Source: Vitreimonas flagellata | GTDB taxonomy: Bacteria; Pseudomonadota; Alphaproteobacteria; Caulobacterales; Aquidulcibacteraceae | Direction of reading: 5' to 3' | Length of the DNA stretch: 64,000 nucleotides | Assembly: GCF_004634425.1 (NCBI RefSeq) | Contig: NZ_SBJL01000001.1 | Location: forward strand, 1,027,001-1,091,000 | Shown here: positions 44,621-53,791 of the stretch, one piece after another | How the letters are laid out: every line of letters starts with the position of its first letter | Position numbering within the stretch: position 1 is the stretch's first letter | Made by a program: the position numbers and the translations under genes | Notes under the pieces: model-generated | Seen by the model: the letters and a program-made list of their open reading frames with translations, nothing else | The model's database searches: none | What the model was told of the DNA's origin: nothing

Positions 44621-46084
44621 ATGAGTTCCCAACAAGCGCTTCCGCTTGGTGCGCCGGCCTCGGCCCCACAACAGCGCGTCACCCCGCACAATCTCGAAGC
44701 CGAGCAGGCGCTGCTCGGCGCCATCCTGTTCGACAATGAAACGCTGAACCGGATCACGCAGCAGCTGCGCCCGCAGCATTTCTACGATCCCGTGCACGGC
44801 CGCATCTTCGCCGCCTGCCAAGAGATGATCGCCACCGGCCACATCGCCGACGGCGTGACGCTAAAGGAGCGCTTCGCGCGCGACGGCGGCATCAAGGAGA
44901 TCGGCGGCGCCGTCTATCTGATGAAGCTGATGGATCTCGCAGCACCGCTTTCGGCGCAGGCGCAATCCTACGCTGAACTCATCTACGACATGGCGCTGCG
45001 CCGCGAACTCATTCGCGTCGGCAATGTCATCGCCGATCTCGCCGAAAACCCGCCAGAGCGCCACGACGCCAAGGACATCATCGAAGAAGCCGAGCGCACG
45101 CTCTTCACGCTCGCCGAAAGCGGCGGCGCCAACAAAGGCTTCCAGGACTTCCGCACCGCGCTCACCGCCTCGATCAACGTCGCCACCGCCGCCAAAAACC
45201 GCGGCTCAGACGTCTCCGGCATCTCCACCGGCTTCCGCGATCTCGATCATCTGATGGGCGGCCTGCACGGCTCCGACCTCATCATTCTCGCCGGTCGTCC
45301 GTCGATGGGCAAAACCGCGTTCGCGCTGAACCTCGCGATGAACGTGGCGCGCATCAAACAGAAAGCGCTGCAGGAAAATCCCGAAGCCGAACATCTCGGC
45401 GGCACAGTCGGCTTCTTCTCACTCGAAATGTCGGCCGAGCAATTGGCGACACGTATTCTGTCGGACTTCGCCGGAATCGAGTCGCATCGCATTCGCCAAG
45501 GCAAAATCGACAAGGACGAATATGTCCGCCTCGCGGACTCCGCCACCGAACTACAAATGCTGCCGCTGCACGTCGACGAAACCGGCGGCATTTCCATCGG
45601 CGCGCTGACCAATCGCGCGCGGCGCTTGAAACGCACCTCTGGCCTCGACCTCATCGTCGTCGACTACCTCCAGCTCGTCACCGGCTCCGGCAAGACCGAC
45701 GGCCGCGTGCAGGAAGTCTCGGAAGTCACCCAGGGCCTCAAAGCGTTGGCCAAGGATCTGCAAGTCCCGGTCATCGCGCTCTCCCAACTCTCGCGCCAAG
45801 TCGAATCCCGCGAAGACAAACGCCCGCAGCTCTCAGACCTGCGCGAATCCGGCTCGATCGAGCAGGACGCCGACATCGTCATGTTCGTGTATCGCGAGGA
45901 ATATTACCTAAGCCGCGCCGAGCCCGAACAAGGCACCGAGGCGCACTTCACCTGGGAGCAGAAGCGCGCCGCGGTTGCGAACCGGGCTGAGCTCATTATA
46001 GGCAAGAACCGCCACGGCCCCATCGAAACGGTGCATCTCAATTTCCACGGTCAATTCACCCGATTCAGCTCCATCGCCCGCTGA
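44621..46084 (+). CDS. dnaB: Replicative DNA helicase
   Basis: 487 residues. N-terminal domain PHNLEAEQALLGAILFDNETL, linker, and RecA-like C-terminal domain with Walker A AGRPSMGKTAFALN, GFFSLEMSAEQLATRIL, Walker B LIVVDYLQL, and the arginine-rich end SDLRESGSIEQDADIVMFVYREEYY. Intact, no intein. It unwinds DNA at the fork. alr follows in an overlapping or closely spaced arrangement. Confidence 0.98.
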   Translation: MSSQQALPLGAPASAPQQRVTPHNLEAEQALLGAILFDNETLNRITQQLRPQHFYDPVHGRIFAACQEMIATGHIADGVTLKERFARDGGIKEIGGAVYLMKLMDLAAPLSAQAQSYAELIYDMALRRELIRVGNVIADLAENPPERHDAKDIIEEAERTLFTLAESGGANKGFQDFRTALTASINVATAAKNRGSDVSGISTGFRDLDHLMGGLHGSDLIILAGRPSMGKTAFALNLAMNVARIKQKALQENPEAEHLGGTVGFFSLEMSAEQLATRILSDFAGIESHRIRQGKIDKDEYVRLADSATELQMLPLHVDETGGISIGALTNRARRLKRTSGLDLIVVDYLQLVTGSGKTDGRVQEVSEVTQGLKALAKDLQVPVIALSQLSRQVESREDKRPQLSDLRESGSIEQDADIVMFVYREEYYLSRAEPEQGTEAHFTWEQKRAAVANRAELIIGKNRHGPIETVHLNFHGQFTRFSSIAR

Positions 46085-46124
46085 AGCACCGCGGCTCGCG
46101 CGTCTGCGCGTCGATTACAACGCT

Positions 46125-47141
46125 GTGGCGGAGAACTGGCGCTTCTTCAAAAAGCGCGCGCCGAACGCTGCTGTCGCTGCCGTCGTCAAAGCCGACGCGT
46201 ATGGGCTAGGCGCGGTGGCCGCATCACGCGCTTTGGCGCAAGCGGGCGCGCGCGCGTTTTTCACCGCAACCTCCGGCGAAGCGCTGCGCGTGCGCAAGGC
46301 GCTCGGCGAAGGCCCGCAAATCTTCGTGCTCAACGGCCCAAGCGAGAAAGACCTCGCGCACTACGCGGACGCCAAGCTCACGCCGATCCTGAACTCGATC
46401 GCGCAAATCAAAATCTGGGACGCGCGCGGCCCTGCCGGTCTGCACATCGACACCGGGATGAACCGACTTGGGCTTGGCCCCGAAGAGCTGACGCAAAGCA
46501 TGGTCGCGCTGAAAGGCGCCTCGCTCGCCCTCGTGATGAGCCATCTCGCTTGCGGCTCTGACCTGAAGCACGAGATGAACGCCACCCAGCTGAAGCGCTT
46601 CATCGACGCCGCCTCGCTCTTTCCGCAAGCGCCGCTCTCGCTCTCCGCCACCGCGGGCGCCCTGATCGGCCCCGACTATCATTTCGATCTCATTCGTCCG
46701 GGCGTCGGCCTTTACGGCTCCGGCGGGCTGGACGCAGACAATCCGCAACTCATCCCTGCGGCGCTCATCGAAGCGCCCATCCTGCAAGTGCGCGACGTCG
46801 AGCCGGGCGAAAGCTTCGGCTATGGCGGCACGTTCACTGCGGCACAAAAGATGCGCACCGCCACCGTCGCACTCGGTTACGCGGACGGCTACTTGCGGTC
46901 GCTGAGCGGGCGCGGTTATGGCGTTCTGGGGGGCGTAAAGCGCCCAATTCTAGGACGCGTTTCGATGGATCTGATCATCCTTGATGTCACCGGCTGCGCG
47001 GAAGCGCAGCCCGGCGCGATGGTCGAATTTCTCGGCCCCAATGCACCATTGGACGATATCGCCGCACTGGCGGGTACTGCATCCTACGAAATCCTCACCA
47101 CATTCGCTGGCACTGTGCGCAAGACCGGAGCCCGCACGTGA
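46125..47141 (+). CDS. alr: Alanine racemase
   Basis: 338 residues from GTG 46125. The PLP lysine is in VVKADAYGLG, with the barrel motifs LHIDTGMNRLGL and RPGVGLYG, and the second catalytic Tyr in GYADGYLRSLSGRG. The conserved N-terminal lead (PRLARLRVDYNAVAENW) is encoded just upstream in the same frame, but no standard start codon lies between the dnaB 3' end and GTG 46125. Either the true start is a rare codon or the protein is slightly trimmed. It makes D-alanine for peptidoglycan. Overlaps the mlaE start by four bases. Confidence 0.92.
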   Translation: MAENWRFFKKRAPNAAVAAVVKADAYGLGAVAASRALAQAGARAFFTATSGEALRVRKALGEGPQIFVLNGPSEKDLAHYADAKLTPILNSIAQIKIWDARGPAGLHIDTGMNRLGLGPEELTQSMVALKGASLALVMSHLACGSDLKHEMNATQLKRFIDAASLFPQAPLSLSATAGALIGPDYHFDLIRPGVGLYGSGGLDADNPQLIPAALIEAPILQVRDVEPGESFGYGGTFTAAQKMRTATVALGYADGYLRSLSGRGYGVLGGVKRPILGRVSMDLIILDVTGCAEAQPGAMVEFLGPNAPLDDIAALAGTASYEILTTFAGTVRKTGART

Positions 47142-47911
47142 TCAATCCCTTCACCTCGATCGGCCGCTCGACGCTCAGCATCTTCGCCGAGATCGGCCGT
47201 TTCTCCATGTTCGCCGCGCGCGCGGTCGCTGCGATCTTTTCGCCGCCCTATTTCGCCGGCCAACTCGGCCGCCAATGTTTTCAGATCGGCTATCTCTCGT
47301 TGCCCGTGATCGGCCTCACCGCCGTGTTCATTGGCGCAGCGCTCGCGCTCAACATTTATGTTGGCGGCGCGCGCTTCAACGCTGAGAGCTTCGTGCCCAA
47401 CATCGTCGTGCTCGGCATCACGCGCGAACTTGGTCCCGTGCTCGCCGGCCTCATGCTCGCCGGCCGCGTCAGCGCCGGCATCGCGGCTGAGATCGGCACG
47501 ATGCGCGTCACCGAACAGATCGACGCGATGACCACGCTCTCGACCGACCCGTTCAAATTCCTGATCGCACCGCGCGTGCTCGCCGCCGTGCTGACCCTGC
47601 CCGTGCTCGTGGCCGTCGCCGACATTATCGGCGTCATGGGCGGCTATCTCGTCGCCGTGAACAGCCTTGATTTCAACGGCGCGACCTATCTGCGCAACAC
47701 ATTCAACTTCCTCGAAACGCAGGACGTGGTGCTGGGCCTCACCAAAGCCGCTGTGTTCGGCTTCATCATCGCCGTGATGGGCGCCTATCAGGGCTACAAC
47801 AGCTCCGGCGGCGCGCTCGGCGTTGGCCGCGCCACCACCAATGCCGTCGTCGGCGCCATCGTGCTGATCCTGGCGGTGAACTACCTCATCACCGCGTTCT
47901 TCGTGGAGTAG
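47138..47911 (+). CDS. mlaE: MlaE-type ABC permease (lipid asymmetry)
   Basis: 257 residues from a GTG overlapping the alr stop. Five or six spans with the MlaE core: SLPVIGLTAVFIGAALALNIYVGG, NIVVLGITRELGPVLAGLMLAGRVSAGIAAEIGTMRVTEQIDAM. Forms an ABC importer/exporter of phospholipid with the ATPase encoded seven bases on; mlaD-like substrate-binding genes are not adjacent here. Confidence 0.94.
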   Translation: MINPFTSIGRSTLSIFAEIGRFSMFAARAVAAIFSPPYFAGQLGRQCFQIGYLSLPVIGLTAVFIGAALALNIYVGGARFNAESFVPNIVVLGITRELGPVLAGLMLAGRVSAGIAAEIGTMRVTEQIDAMTTLSTDPFKFLIAPRVLAAVLTLPVLVAVADIIGVMGGYLVAVNSLDFNGATYLRNTFNFLETQDVVLGLTKAAVFGFIIAVMGAYQGYNSSGGALGVGRATTNAVVGAIVLILAVNYLITAFFVE

Positions 47912-47917
47912 GCGCAC

Positions 47918-48679
47918 ATGACCGCGAAACTCCAACTCATTGGCCTCAAGAAAAAGCTCCGCGGCCGCCAAGTGCTCGATGGTGTCGATCTCGATGTCGC
48001 GCCCGGCAAATCGCTCGTCATCATCGGCGGTTCGGGCCAAGGCAAATCCGTCACGCTGAAATGCACGCTTGGCCTCATGAAGCCCGATGCCGGCCAAGTG
48101 TTGGTCGACGGCGCCGAGATCACCAAAATGCCGGCCGAGATCCGCGCCCGCGTGATGCGCAAATTCGGCATGCTGTTCCAGGGCGCAGCGCTTTTTGACT
48201 CGCTCAGCGTCTGGGAAAACATCGCCTTTCGCCTGATCTACGCCGACAACACGCCCCGTAAGGAAGCGCGCGAACGCGCCATCGAGACGATGCGCAAAGT
48301 CCGCCTGGCGCCCGAATTCGCCGACGTCCGCCCGATCGAACTCTCCGGCGGCATGCAAAAGCGCGCAGGCCTCGCCCGCGCCATCATCGCCAAGCCCGAC
48401 ATCCTCTTCTTCGACGAGCCCACCACCGGCCTCGATCCCATTACCGCCGACGCCATCAACGACCTCATCGTCGAAATGGTGAAAGAGCTGAATTGCGCCG
48501 CCGTCTCGATCACGCACGACATGCCCAGCGCGCGCAAAATCTCCGACGAAATCGCCATGCTCCACAACGGCAAAATCGTCTGGCGGGGTGCAACGAGCAC
48601 GCTCGACACCAGCGGCAACGCGATGGTCGACCAATTCGTCGCCGGCCGCGCCGACGGTCCAATCCAGGCTGTGGTGTGA
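47918..48679 (+). CDS. mlaF: MlaF-type ABC ATPase
   Basis: 253 residues. Walker A GGSGQGKSVTLKCTLGL, Q loop, signature LSGGMQKRAGLARAI, Walker B ILFFDEPTTGLDP and switch His in SITHDM. The GQGKS variant of Walker A is typical of MlaF. It powers the permease for phospholipid transport between membranes. Its stop overlaps the start of the next gene. Confidence 0.95.
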   Translation: MTAKLQLIGLKKKLRGRQVLDGVDLDVAPGKSLVIIGGSGQGKSVTLKCTLGLMKPDAGQVLVDGAEITKMPAEIRARVMRKFGMLFQGAALFDSLSVWENIAFRLIYADNTPRKEARERAIETMRKVRLAPEFADVRPIELSGGMQKRAGLARAIIAKPDILFFDEPTTGLDPITADAINDLIVEMVKELNCAAVSITHDMPSARKISDEIAMLHNGKIVWRGATSTLDTSGNAMVDQFVAGRADGPIQAVV

Positions 48680-49158
48680 TCGCGCCCGCGCCACCCACGC
48701 GCGCGCCGCACTACATCGACAACGAAGATCATGGCTGGCCGCTTGAGACGTGCGCCGGCTTCCTGATCGACACGCTCGCGGGCTGGGTCGCCAAGCCGTA
48801 CGAATTTCGCGGCCATGCCAATGGCCGCATCTGGCGCCAGCGCGTCGACAAAACCAGCGCGCGGCTCCTCTTCGTCTCAGACCAAGGCGACGGCCACATC
48901 GATCTCAGCATCGATCCCAGCTTCTGGGTGCGCGCCGAGCTCTTCATCGTCGGCGAACTTAAATTCCGCGCCTGGATCGACGAGCCCTACGAAGAAAAAG
49001 ATTTCTGGCCCGACGGCGCGGATGGCGTGACGCCAACAAACGGCGATCCACCCGGCCGCATCTCCAAGCGCGGCCGCTGGCTCCAATTCCGCCGCGTCGA
49101 TTTCGGGTTGGCGCCCGCCGCAAGTGCGTATTGGGACGTTGCGGATATCTGGTCCTAA
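48676..49158 (+). CDS. Conserved hypothetical protein coupled to mlaF
   Basis: 160 residues from a GTG within the mlaF stop (GTGA). Soluble, Trp-rich (GWPLETCAGFLIDTLAGWVAKPYEFRG, IWRQRVDKTSARLLFVSDQGDGHIDLSIDPSFWVRAEL, YEEKDFWPDGADG, RWLQFRRVDFGL). No signal peptide or known domain seen. Coupling to mlaEF suggests, but does not show, a link with lipid transport. Converges with the NUDIX gene sharing four bases. Confidence 0.7.
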   Translation: MIAPAPPTRAPHYIDNEDHGWPLETCAGFLIDTLAGWVAKPYEFRGHANGRIWRQRVDKTSARLLFVSDQGDGHIDLSIDPSFWVRAELFIVGELKFRAWIDEPYEEKDFWPDGADGVTPTNGDPPGRISKRGRWLQFRRVDFGLAPAASAYWDVADIWS

Positions 49159-49562
49159 GCGCCCCTCAGCGCATCCGCCACGATCGTCGCGTGATCAAAC
49201 GCCAGCGTCTTCTCACGCCAATCCGACACAAATGCCGCCGACGCCGCATCATCGCCGCCGCTCACAGCCGTACCATCCCATTCCACCAAGAACGCGACAC
49301 TCACATTGTGCCCGCGCGGATCACGCGACGGATGGGAATAAACCCCAATCAACCGCTCCACGCGCCCAGATGCGCCCGTCTCTTCCTTCAGCTCGCGCAA
49401 CGCAGCCTGCTCTACCGTCTCGCCCACATCGACGAACCCGCCCGGCAGCGCATAGCAACCCTTGAACGGCTCATGCCCGCGCTCGATCAACAGCAACGCG
49501 CCCGACGCATCGAACACGACGCAATCGACCGTCAGCAGCGGCGTCTTCGGCGGCCCTTTCAT
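49155..49562 (-). CDS. NUDIX hydrolase
   Basis: 135 residues from MKGPPKTPLLTVDCVVF. The NUDIX box is GGFVDVGETVEQAALRELKEETG (exact G-x5-E-x7-R-E-x2-E-E-x-G spacing). It hydrolyses a nucleoside diphosphate linked substrate; which one is unknown. ATG overlaps the stop of the glutathione-peroxidase-like gene. Confidence 0.9.
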   Translation of the reverse strand: MKGPPKTPLLTVDCVVFDASGALLLIERGHEPFKGCYALPGGFVDVGETVEQAALRELKEETGASGRVERLIGVYSHPSRDPRGHNVSVAFLVEWDGTAVSGGDDAASAAFVSDWREKTLAFDHATIVADALRGA

Positions 49563-50038
49563 AGCGCCCGCGCAATCTCGCCATCGAGCGCTTCCGGCTT
49601 CGCCGTCGGCGGAAACCGCTTCAACACGCGGCCATCGCGGCCGACCAGGAACTTCGTGAAATTCCATTTGATCTTGCGCCCCAACAGCCCGCCGCCCTTC
49701 TCGCGCGTCAGATAGTCATAGAGCGGATGTGCGTTCGGCCCGTTCACGTCGATCTTCGCGAACATCGGAAACGTCACGTCATAGGTGAGCGAGCAGAAAT
49801 TCTTGATCTCGTTCTCGTCGCCGGGCTCTTGTTTGCCGAACTGGTTGGAGGGAAAGCCCAGCACCTCGACGCCCTGCGCCGCATATTTCCGATGCAGCGC
49901 TTCCAGGCCCTTATATTGATACGTGAACCCGCACTGGCTCGCCGTGTTCACGATCAGCAGCACCTTGCCGCGATACTCGCCAAGCGACCGCTCCTTGCCG
50001 TCAATATCGCGCGCGGTGAAATCATAGATCGACGTCAA
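49559..50038 (-). CDS. Glutathione-peroxidase-family protein
   Basis: 159 residues from a TTG sharing bases with the preceding stop (TTGA) and with GGAGAG upstream; this start gives the usual length of about 160. YDFTARDIDGKERSLGEYRGKVLLIVNTASQCGFTYQYKGLEAL has the peroxidatic Cys in ASQCGFT, then GFPSNQFGKQEPGDENEI and the Trp-containing WNFTKFLVGRDG. It reduces peroxides, probably with thioredoxin. Coupled to the genes on both sides. Confidence 0.9.
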   Translation of the reverse strand: MTSIYDFTARDIDGKERSLGEYRGKVLLIVNTASQCGFTYQYKGLEALHRKYAAQGVEVLGFPSNQFGKQEPGDENEIKNFCSLTYDVTFPMFAKIDVNGPNAHPLYDYLTREKGGGLLGRKIKWNFTKFLVGRDGRVLKRFPPTAKPEALDGEIARAL

Positions 50039-50784
50039 AGCTCTCTCTCCTGCATCGCCGGCGTCGGCTTGCGCGCCGGCTTCGGGTCCTGCGCCAAACG
50101 CGCGCCGCCCACAAAGATGAGCGGTCCAATCAACGCATACGCAAAGCCCGAGAACGCGGACCACGGCGCCGGCAGAAGCAGCGCGCCCAAAGCCGCCAAC
50201 ACGCCGACAAACACATGCACGCCCTGCTGCCAGATCGCAAACCGCGTCAGCTCGCGCTCACGCTGTGTCAGATCCAACGCATCGCCCTTGTTCAGCGCAT
50301 GCGCATAGAGCGCAAAGAACACGCCAAACACCGCCGCATAGCCCAGCGACATCAGCGCTAGCGAAAATTCCGCCTCCGCCAACGTGAACGGCGCCGTTGG
50401 CGCGCCCGCCATCAGCGAGCGCACGAATTCCGCAAACATCGTGCCCAGATATTTGAGCGGATAAACGAAGAACAAAATGATGAAAAGCAGGCCCGCATTC
50501 AGGATCGTCGTCCACCCATCTTGCAGCGCGTAGCGGCGAAAGAAGATGTAGTGCGAATGCCAAATGACGAGCAGGATCGCGAACGCCGCCGCAAAGCCCG
50601 GAAACGCCCAAAGCTGCGCCTCCAATTCCGCTAAAGATCCCGGCGGCTGGCTCGACACCACAAGTAGCGTCAGCGCGAACGCAAACACCATATCCGACAG
50701 CGCTTCCACGCGCGTCGGATTCACCCCGCGCCAAGTAAAGCCGGCCTCGCCCTGTAATGGATGCAGATCACGCACGCTGGTCAT
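50035..50784 (-). CDS. TMEM175/DUF1211-family membrane protein
   Basis: 249 residues with about six spans. The family motif RxxxFSD appears as RVEALSDMVFAFALTLLVV in the first span, with Phe replaced by Leu. Related proteins form potassium-selective or proton-leak channels. First gene of a three-gene coupled unit with gpx and nudix, which is an odd combination of ion channel and redox repair. Confidence 0.8.
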   Translation of the reverse strand: MTSVRDLHPLQGEAGFTWRGVNPTRVEALSDMVFAFALTLLVVSSQPPGSLAELEAQLWAFPGFAAAFAILLVIWHSHYIFFRRYALQDGWTTILNAGLLFIILFFVYPLKYLGTMFAEFVRSLMAGAPTAPFTLAEAEFSLALMSLGYAAVFGVFFALYAHALNKGDALDLTQRERELTRFAIWQQGVHVFVGVLAALGALLLPAPWSAFSGFAYALIGPLIFVGGARLAQDPKPARKPTPAMQEREL

Positions 50785-50838
50785 ACCACATGCGTTAGCA
50801 GAGGCGGCGCGCTAGGCTCAATGGCGAAGGATTCGAGA

Positions 50839-52206
50839 ATGGCCAAAGACCACGTATTCACCTGCCAGGCGTGCGGCGCGATCTGGCCTAAATGGGCCGG
50901 CAAGTGCGAGGCGTGCGGCGAATGGAATACGTTGGTCGAGGAGACCTCGCGCACCGCCGTGCCCGGCGCGCTTGCGGCGCCCACCGGCAAGAAGAGCAAA
51001 GCCCTCACCTTTGTTGAGCTCACCGGCGAAGCCGATCCGCCCCCACGCCTGCCTACCGGCATTTCCGAATTCGACCGCGTCTGCGGCGGCGGCCTTGTGC
51101 CCGCCTCCGCCATCCTGATCGGCGGCGATCCAGGCGTCGGCAAATCCACGTTGCTGCTGCAAGCCGCCGCCGCCATCGCTCGTTCCGGCGCGCGCGTCGC
51201 TTACGTCACCGGCGAAGAAGCCGAAGCGCAAGTGCAAGACCGCGCCCGCCGCCTCAAGGCCGCCGACGCGCCCGTGCAACTCGCCGCGGAAACCGATCTC
51301 CGTAAAATCCTCGACGGCCTCAAAGCCATGAAGCCCGACGTCGTCATCGTCGACTCGATTCAAACCGTATGGGCCGACGGCGTCGAAGCCGCGCCTGGCA
51401 CAGTCGCGCAAGTCCGCGCCTGCGCGCACGAACTCGTGCGCTTCGCCAAGAAGAGCGGCAGCGTGCTCATCCTCGTCGGCCACGTGACGAAAGACGGCCA
51501 GATCGCAGGCCCCCGCGTGGTCGAACACTTGGTCGACGCCGTGATCTATTTCGAAGGCGAGCGCGGGCTTCCGTTCCGCATTCTCCGCGCCGTCAAAAAT
51601 CGCTTCGGCCCCACCGACGAAATCGGCGTGTTCGAAATGGTCGAGCAAGGCTTGATTGAGACGCCCAACCCATCCGCGCTCTTCATGGGCGGCGCCGGCG
51701 ATCGGCCATCAGGTGCGGCCGTATTCGCCGGCGTTGAAGGCTCGCGCCCTGTGCTCGTGGAAATCCAAGCGCTCGCAGCCCCCACCGCCTACGGCACGCC
51801 GCGCCGCGCCGTCGTTGGCTGGGACAGCGCGCGCCTCGCCATGATCCTCGCCGTGTTGGAAACGCGCTGCGGGCTCTCGTTCTCTGGTCGCGACGTCTAT
51901 CTCTCCGTCGCTGGCGGCCTGCGCATCACCGAACCCGCCGCCGACCTCGCCGTCGCTGCAGCGCTCATCTCCGCGCTCGTCGATCGCCCCCTGCCGACAC
52001 ACAGCGTCGTTTTCGGCGAAGTCGCCCTCTCCGGCGAAATCCGCCCCGCGGGCCGCACGGATCTGCGTTTGAAAGAAGCGGCGAAGCTGGGCTTCCAAAG
52101 CGCATTTGCGCCCCCACAAAAAAAGAGCGGCGGCGGCGCCGGCGTGAAACTCCGCGAGCTCAAACACATCGCCGACTTGGCTGCGGCGCTGGGCGTTGAG
52201 GATTGA
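50839..52206 (+). CDS. radA: DNA repair protein RadA
   Basis: 455 residues from MAKDHVFTCQ (an upstream Met adds six). Zinc finger CQACG...CEACG, RecA-like core with Walker A IGGDPGVGKSTLLLQ, the RadA KNRFG motif in AVKNRFGPTDEIGVFEM, and a Lon-protease-like C-terminal domain (SGEIRPAGRTDLRLKEAAKLGF). It drives branch migration in recombination repair. Confidence 0.97.
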   Translation: MAKDHVFTCQACGAIWPKWAGKCEACGEWNTLVEETSRTAVPGALAAPTGKKSKALTFVELTGEADPPPRLPTGISEFDRVCGGGLVPASAILIGGDPGVGKSTLLLQAAAAIARSGARVAYVTGEEAEAQVQDRARRLKAADAPVQLAAETDLRKILDGLKAMKPDVVIVDSIQTVWADGVEAAPGTVAQVRACAHELVRFAKKSGSVLILVGHVTKDGQIAGPRVVEHLVDAVIYFEGERGLPFRILRAVKNRFGPTDEIGVFEMVEQGLIETPNPSALFMGGAGDRPSGAAVFAGVEGSRPVLVEIQALAAPTAYGTPRRAVVGWDSARLAMILAVLETRCGLSFSGRDVYLSVAGGLRITEPAADLAVAAALISALVDRPLPTHSVVFGEVALSGEIRPAGRTDLRLKEAAKLGFQSAFAPPQKKSGGGAGVKLRELKHIADLAAALGVED

Positions 52207-52227
52207 GCATCGCCCACGCAGACGAAG

Positions 52228-52713
52228 CTATCCGTTGCGTGGCGACAGCGCCGTTGGCGCGCTGAACGATCCAAGCTCCTCACGCTGCTGTTCGATCCAG
52301 CGCTGCGTGGCCAAATTCGTAATGAGGCGAAGGCCTGGGCATCCACGGAATTCAATGGCGCACGCGTCCTGAAGAAGCCAGCGCGTGGGCGCGATGGTGA
52401 TCTCTTGGTATCGAAAAAATAGCGGCTCATGCAGAAGCGAGAAGCCCGGCAACAGACTTACGAACAATCCCTCTCGATTGACGCCGAAGAGCGTAATCCC
52501 AGCGTAGTTTACCCAGCCAAAACTTAACCCCTGCAACACCATGTTCGTCCAGCGCCGCTTGAGCGGCCGCTGATCGTCTGGTGCGGCATAGACCTCCGCC
52601 AAGCGCCTCCAACGCCAACTGTTTCGGAAAAGCGCAAAGCCATAAAAGCTGGCAAACGCCAAAACGCCGACAGTCGCAAGATACACTTGCTCCAGGAACG
52701 CCCCGATAGCCAC
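52228..52713 (-). CDS. Membrane-anchored protein of unknown function
   Basis: 161 residues. One N-terminal span (about 5-29, FLEQVYLATVGVLAFASFYGFALF). A middle WTNMVLQGLSFGWVNYAGITLFGVNREGLFVSLLPGFSLLHEPLFFRYQEITIAPTRWLL is beta-rich, like PH-type domains in which membrane proteins measure surface lipids. No family assigned. Single gene. Confidence 0.65.
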   Translation of the reverse strand: MAIGAFLEQVYLATVGVLAFASFYGFALFRNSWRWRRLAEVYAAPDDQRPLKRRWTNMVLQGLSFGWVNYAGITLFGVNREGLFVSLLPGFSLLHEPLFFRYQEITIAPTRWLLQDACAIEFRGCPGLRLITNLATQRWIEQQREELGSFSAPTALSPRNG

Positions 52714-52791
52714 GTTGCTTTGCCCTTGCGCCGCTCCAGCCGAGTAAAGAGCTTAAGAGGGGGCGACTTAAGATGAATTGAAAGGCGACGC

Positions 52792-53160
52792 CTATTCGTC
52801 GTCCGCCAAAGCGCCCATGCAGCGTAAGACGTGGCTGGCGCTGATGGTTCCGTCTTGCGCGATATCGACGGCGCGCACGTCAGCGCACGCCTCCTGCATC
52901 GCCACATGTGTGCATGACGCGCCGGACGCTTCGCAACTGAAGCCCTGCGCGCGAAGGTCCGCCAGCAATTGCGCGCGCGTCACGCCCGACGCGTAGCGCG
53001 CCGTCACCGAGCGCGCGAAGGCGCTGTCTTCGCCATTTCCCGAAGCAGACCCGCGTTGGGAAAAATCAAGCGCCGGACGTCCAGGCAATTGCGCCAGAGC
53101 TTCGCCTGCACCGCAGCATGCAATTGCGAACACCAAAACCGACACGCCGATCTGCTTCAT
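52792..53160 (-). CDS. Secreted small protein of unknown function
   Basis: 122 residues starting MKQIGVSVLVFAIACCGAGEALAQ (signal cleaved after ALA). The mature protein has four Cys (GFSCEASGASCTHVAMQEAC, LRCMG) that may form two disulfides, and helical stretches SGVTRAQLLADLRAQ. No domain recognised. Upstream codons in the same frame lie in non-coding sequence. Confidence 0.68.
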   Translation of the reverse strand: MKQIGVSVLVFAIACCGAGEALAQLPGRPALDFSQRGSASGNGEDSAFARSVTARYASGVTRAQLLADLRAQGFSCEASGASCTHVAMQEACADVRAVDIAQDGTISASHVLRCMGALADDE

Positions 53161-53330
53161 CCAAATCCCCAATATGCGGCCATTGCAGCCGTCTATCCCA
53201 CTCTGAAGCGCTACATTACGACTGGCAATCGTGGAAAAACCCGAACGCAATCGGCAGTTTGCCCGCCGCGCGCGCCGAAGGCGGCAGGACTCTATCCGAC
53301 CGAGTTCAAACCGACCGCACACTGGCCCGC

Positions 53331-53735
53331 ATGAAACACACCGCGCCCACCATCACAGAGCATAGAAAGACCAGGCTGATCGCCTGGGCTCGTCTGCTGC
53401 TCTTCTGGGTCGGCGCGCTCATCTTTCGCGACAGCTTCGGCCGCATCAGCGAACGCCATCTACTGGCGCGCGGAGGGCAAGGGGCATCCGCCGAAACTGC
53501 GCATTACGCCAGCGCCGGCTTCTCCCGACGCACCCGCGTCCGCTCCATCACCCGCGCCGGCCGCGGCTCCTGGCTACGCAAGCGTTTGCAGCATCGCGAT
53601 CTGCTCACACGCTTCCTGCTCATCGTGAACGCGCTCAACAATGTCGATTCGTTGGCCGACCGTGCAGCACGTCGTCTCGCGCGCGGCCTCACACGCCTCT
53701 TCGGCATCCGCCCGCCTCGTACGCCCACCGCATGA
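53331..53735 (+). CDS. Small basic membrane protein of unknown function
   Basis: 134 residues from the ATG at 53331. One span (about 16-34, LIAWARLLLFWVGALIF) and an Arg-rich remainder (RISERHLLARGG, RRTRVRSITRAGRGSWLRKRLQHRDLLTRFLLIVNALNNVDSLADRAARRLARGLTRLFG). Composition would fit a nucleic-acid- or membrane-binding tail. The ribosome site is weak. No family recognised; a chance frame cannot be ruled out. Confidence 0.5.
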   Translation: MKHTAPTITEHRKTRLIAWARLLLFWVGALIFRDSFGRISERHLLARGGQGASAETAHYASAGFSRRTRVRSITRAGRGSWLRKRLQHRDLLTRFLLIVNALNNVDSLADRAARRLARGLTRLFGIRPPRTPTA

Positions 53736-53791
53736 GCGCATCAGCACGCTGGCGACTCCGCCCGTGCTCGCCTCCGATAGCTCCTAAACCC

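Noticed and set aside
47084-48694. 536-codon minus-strand frame
   Set aside because: Antisense of mlaE and mlaF; rich in His, Asp, Glu and Arg as expected for such a shadow.
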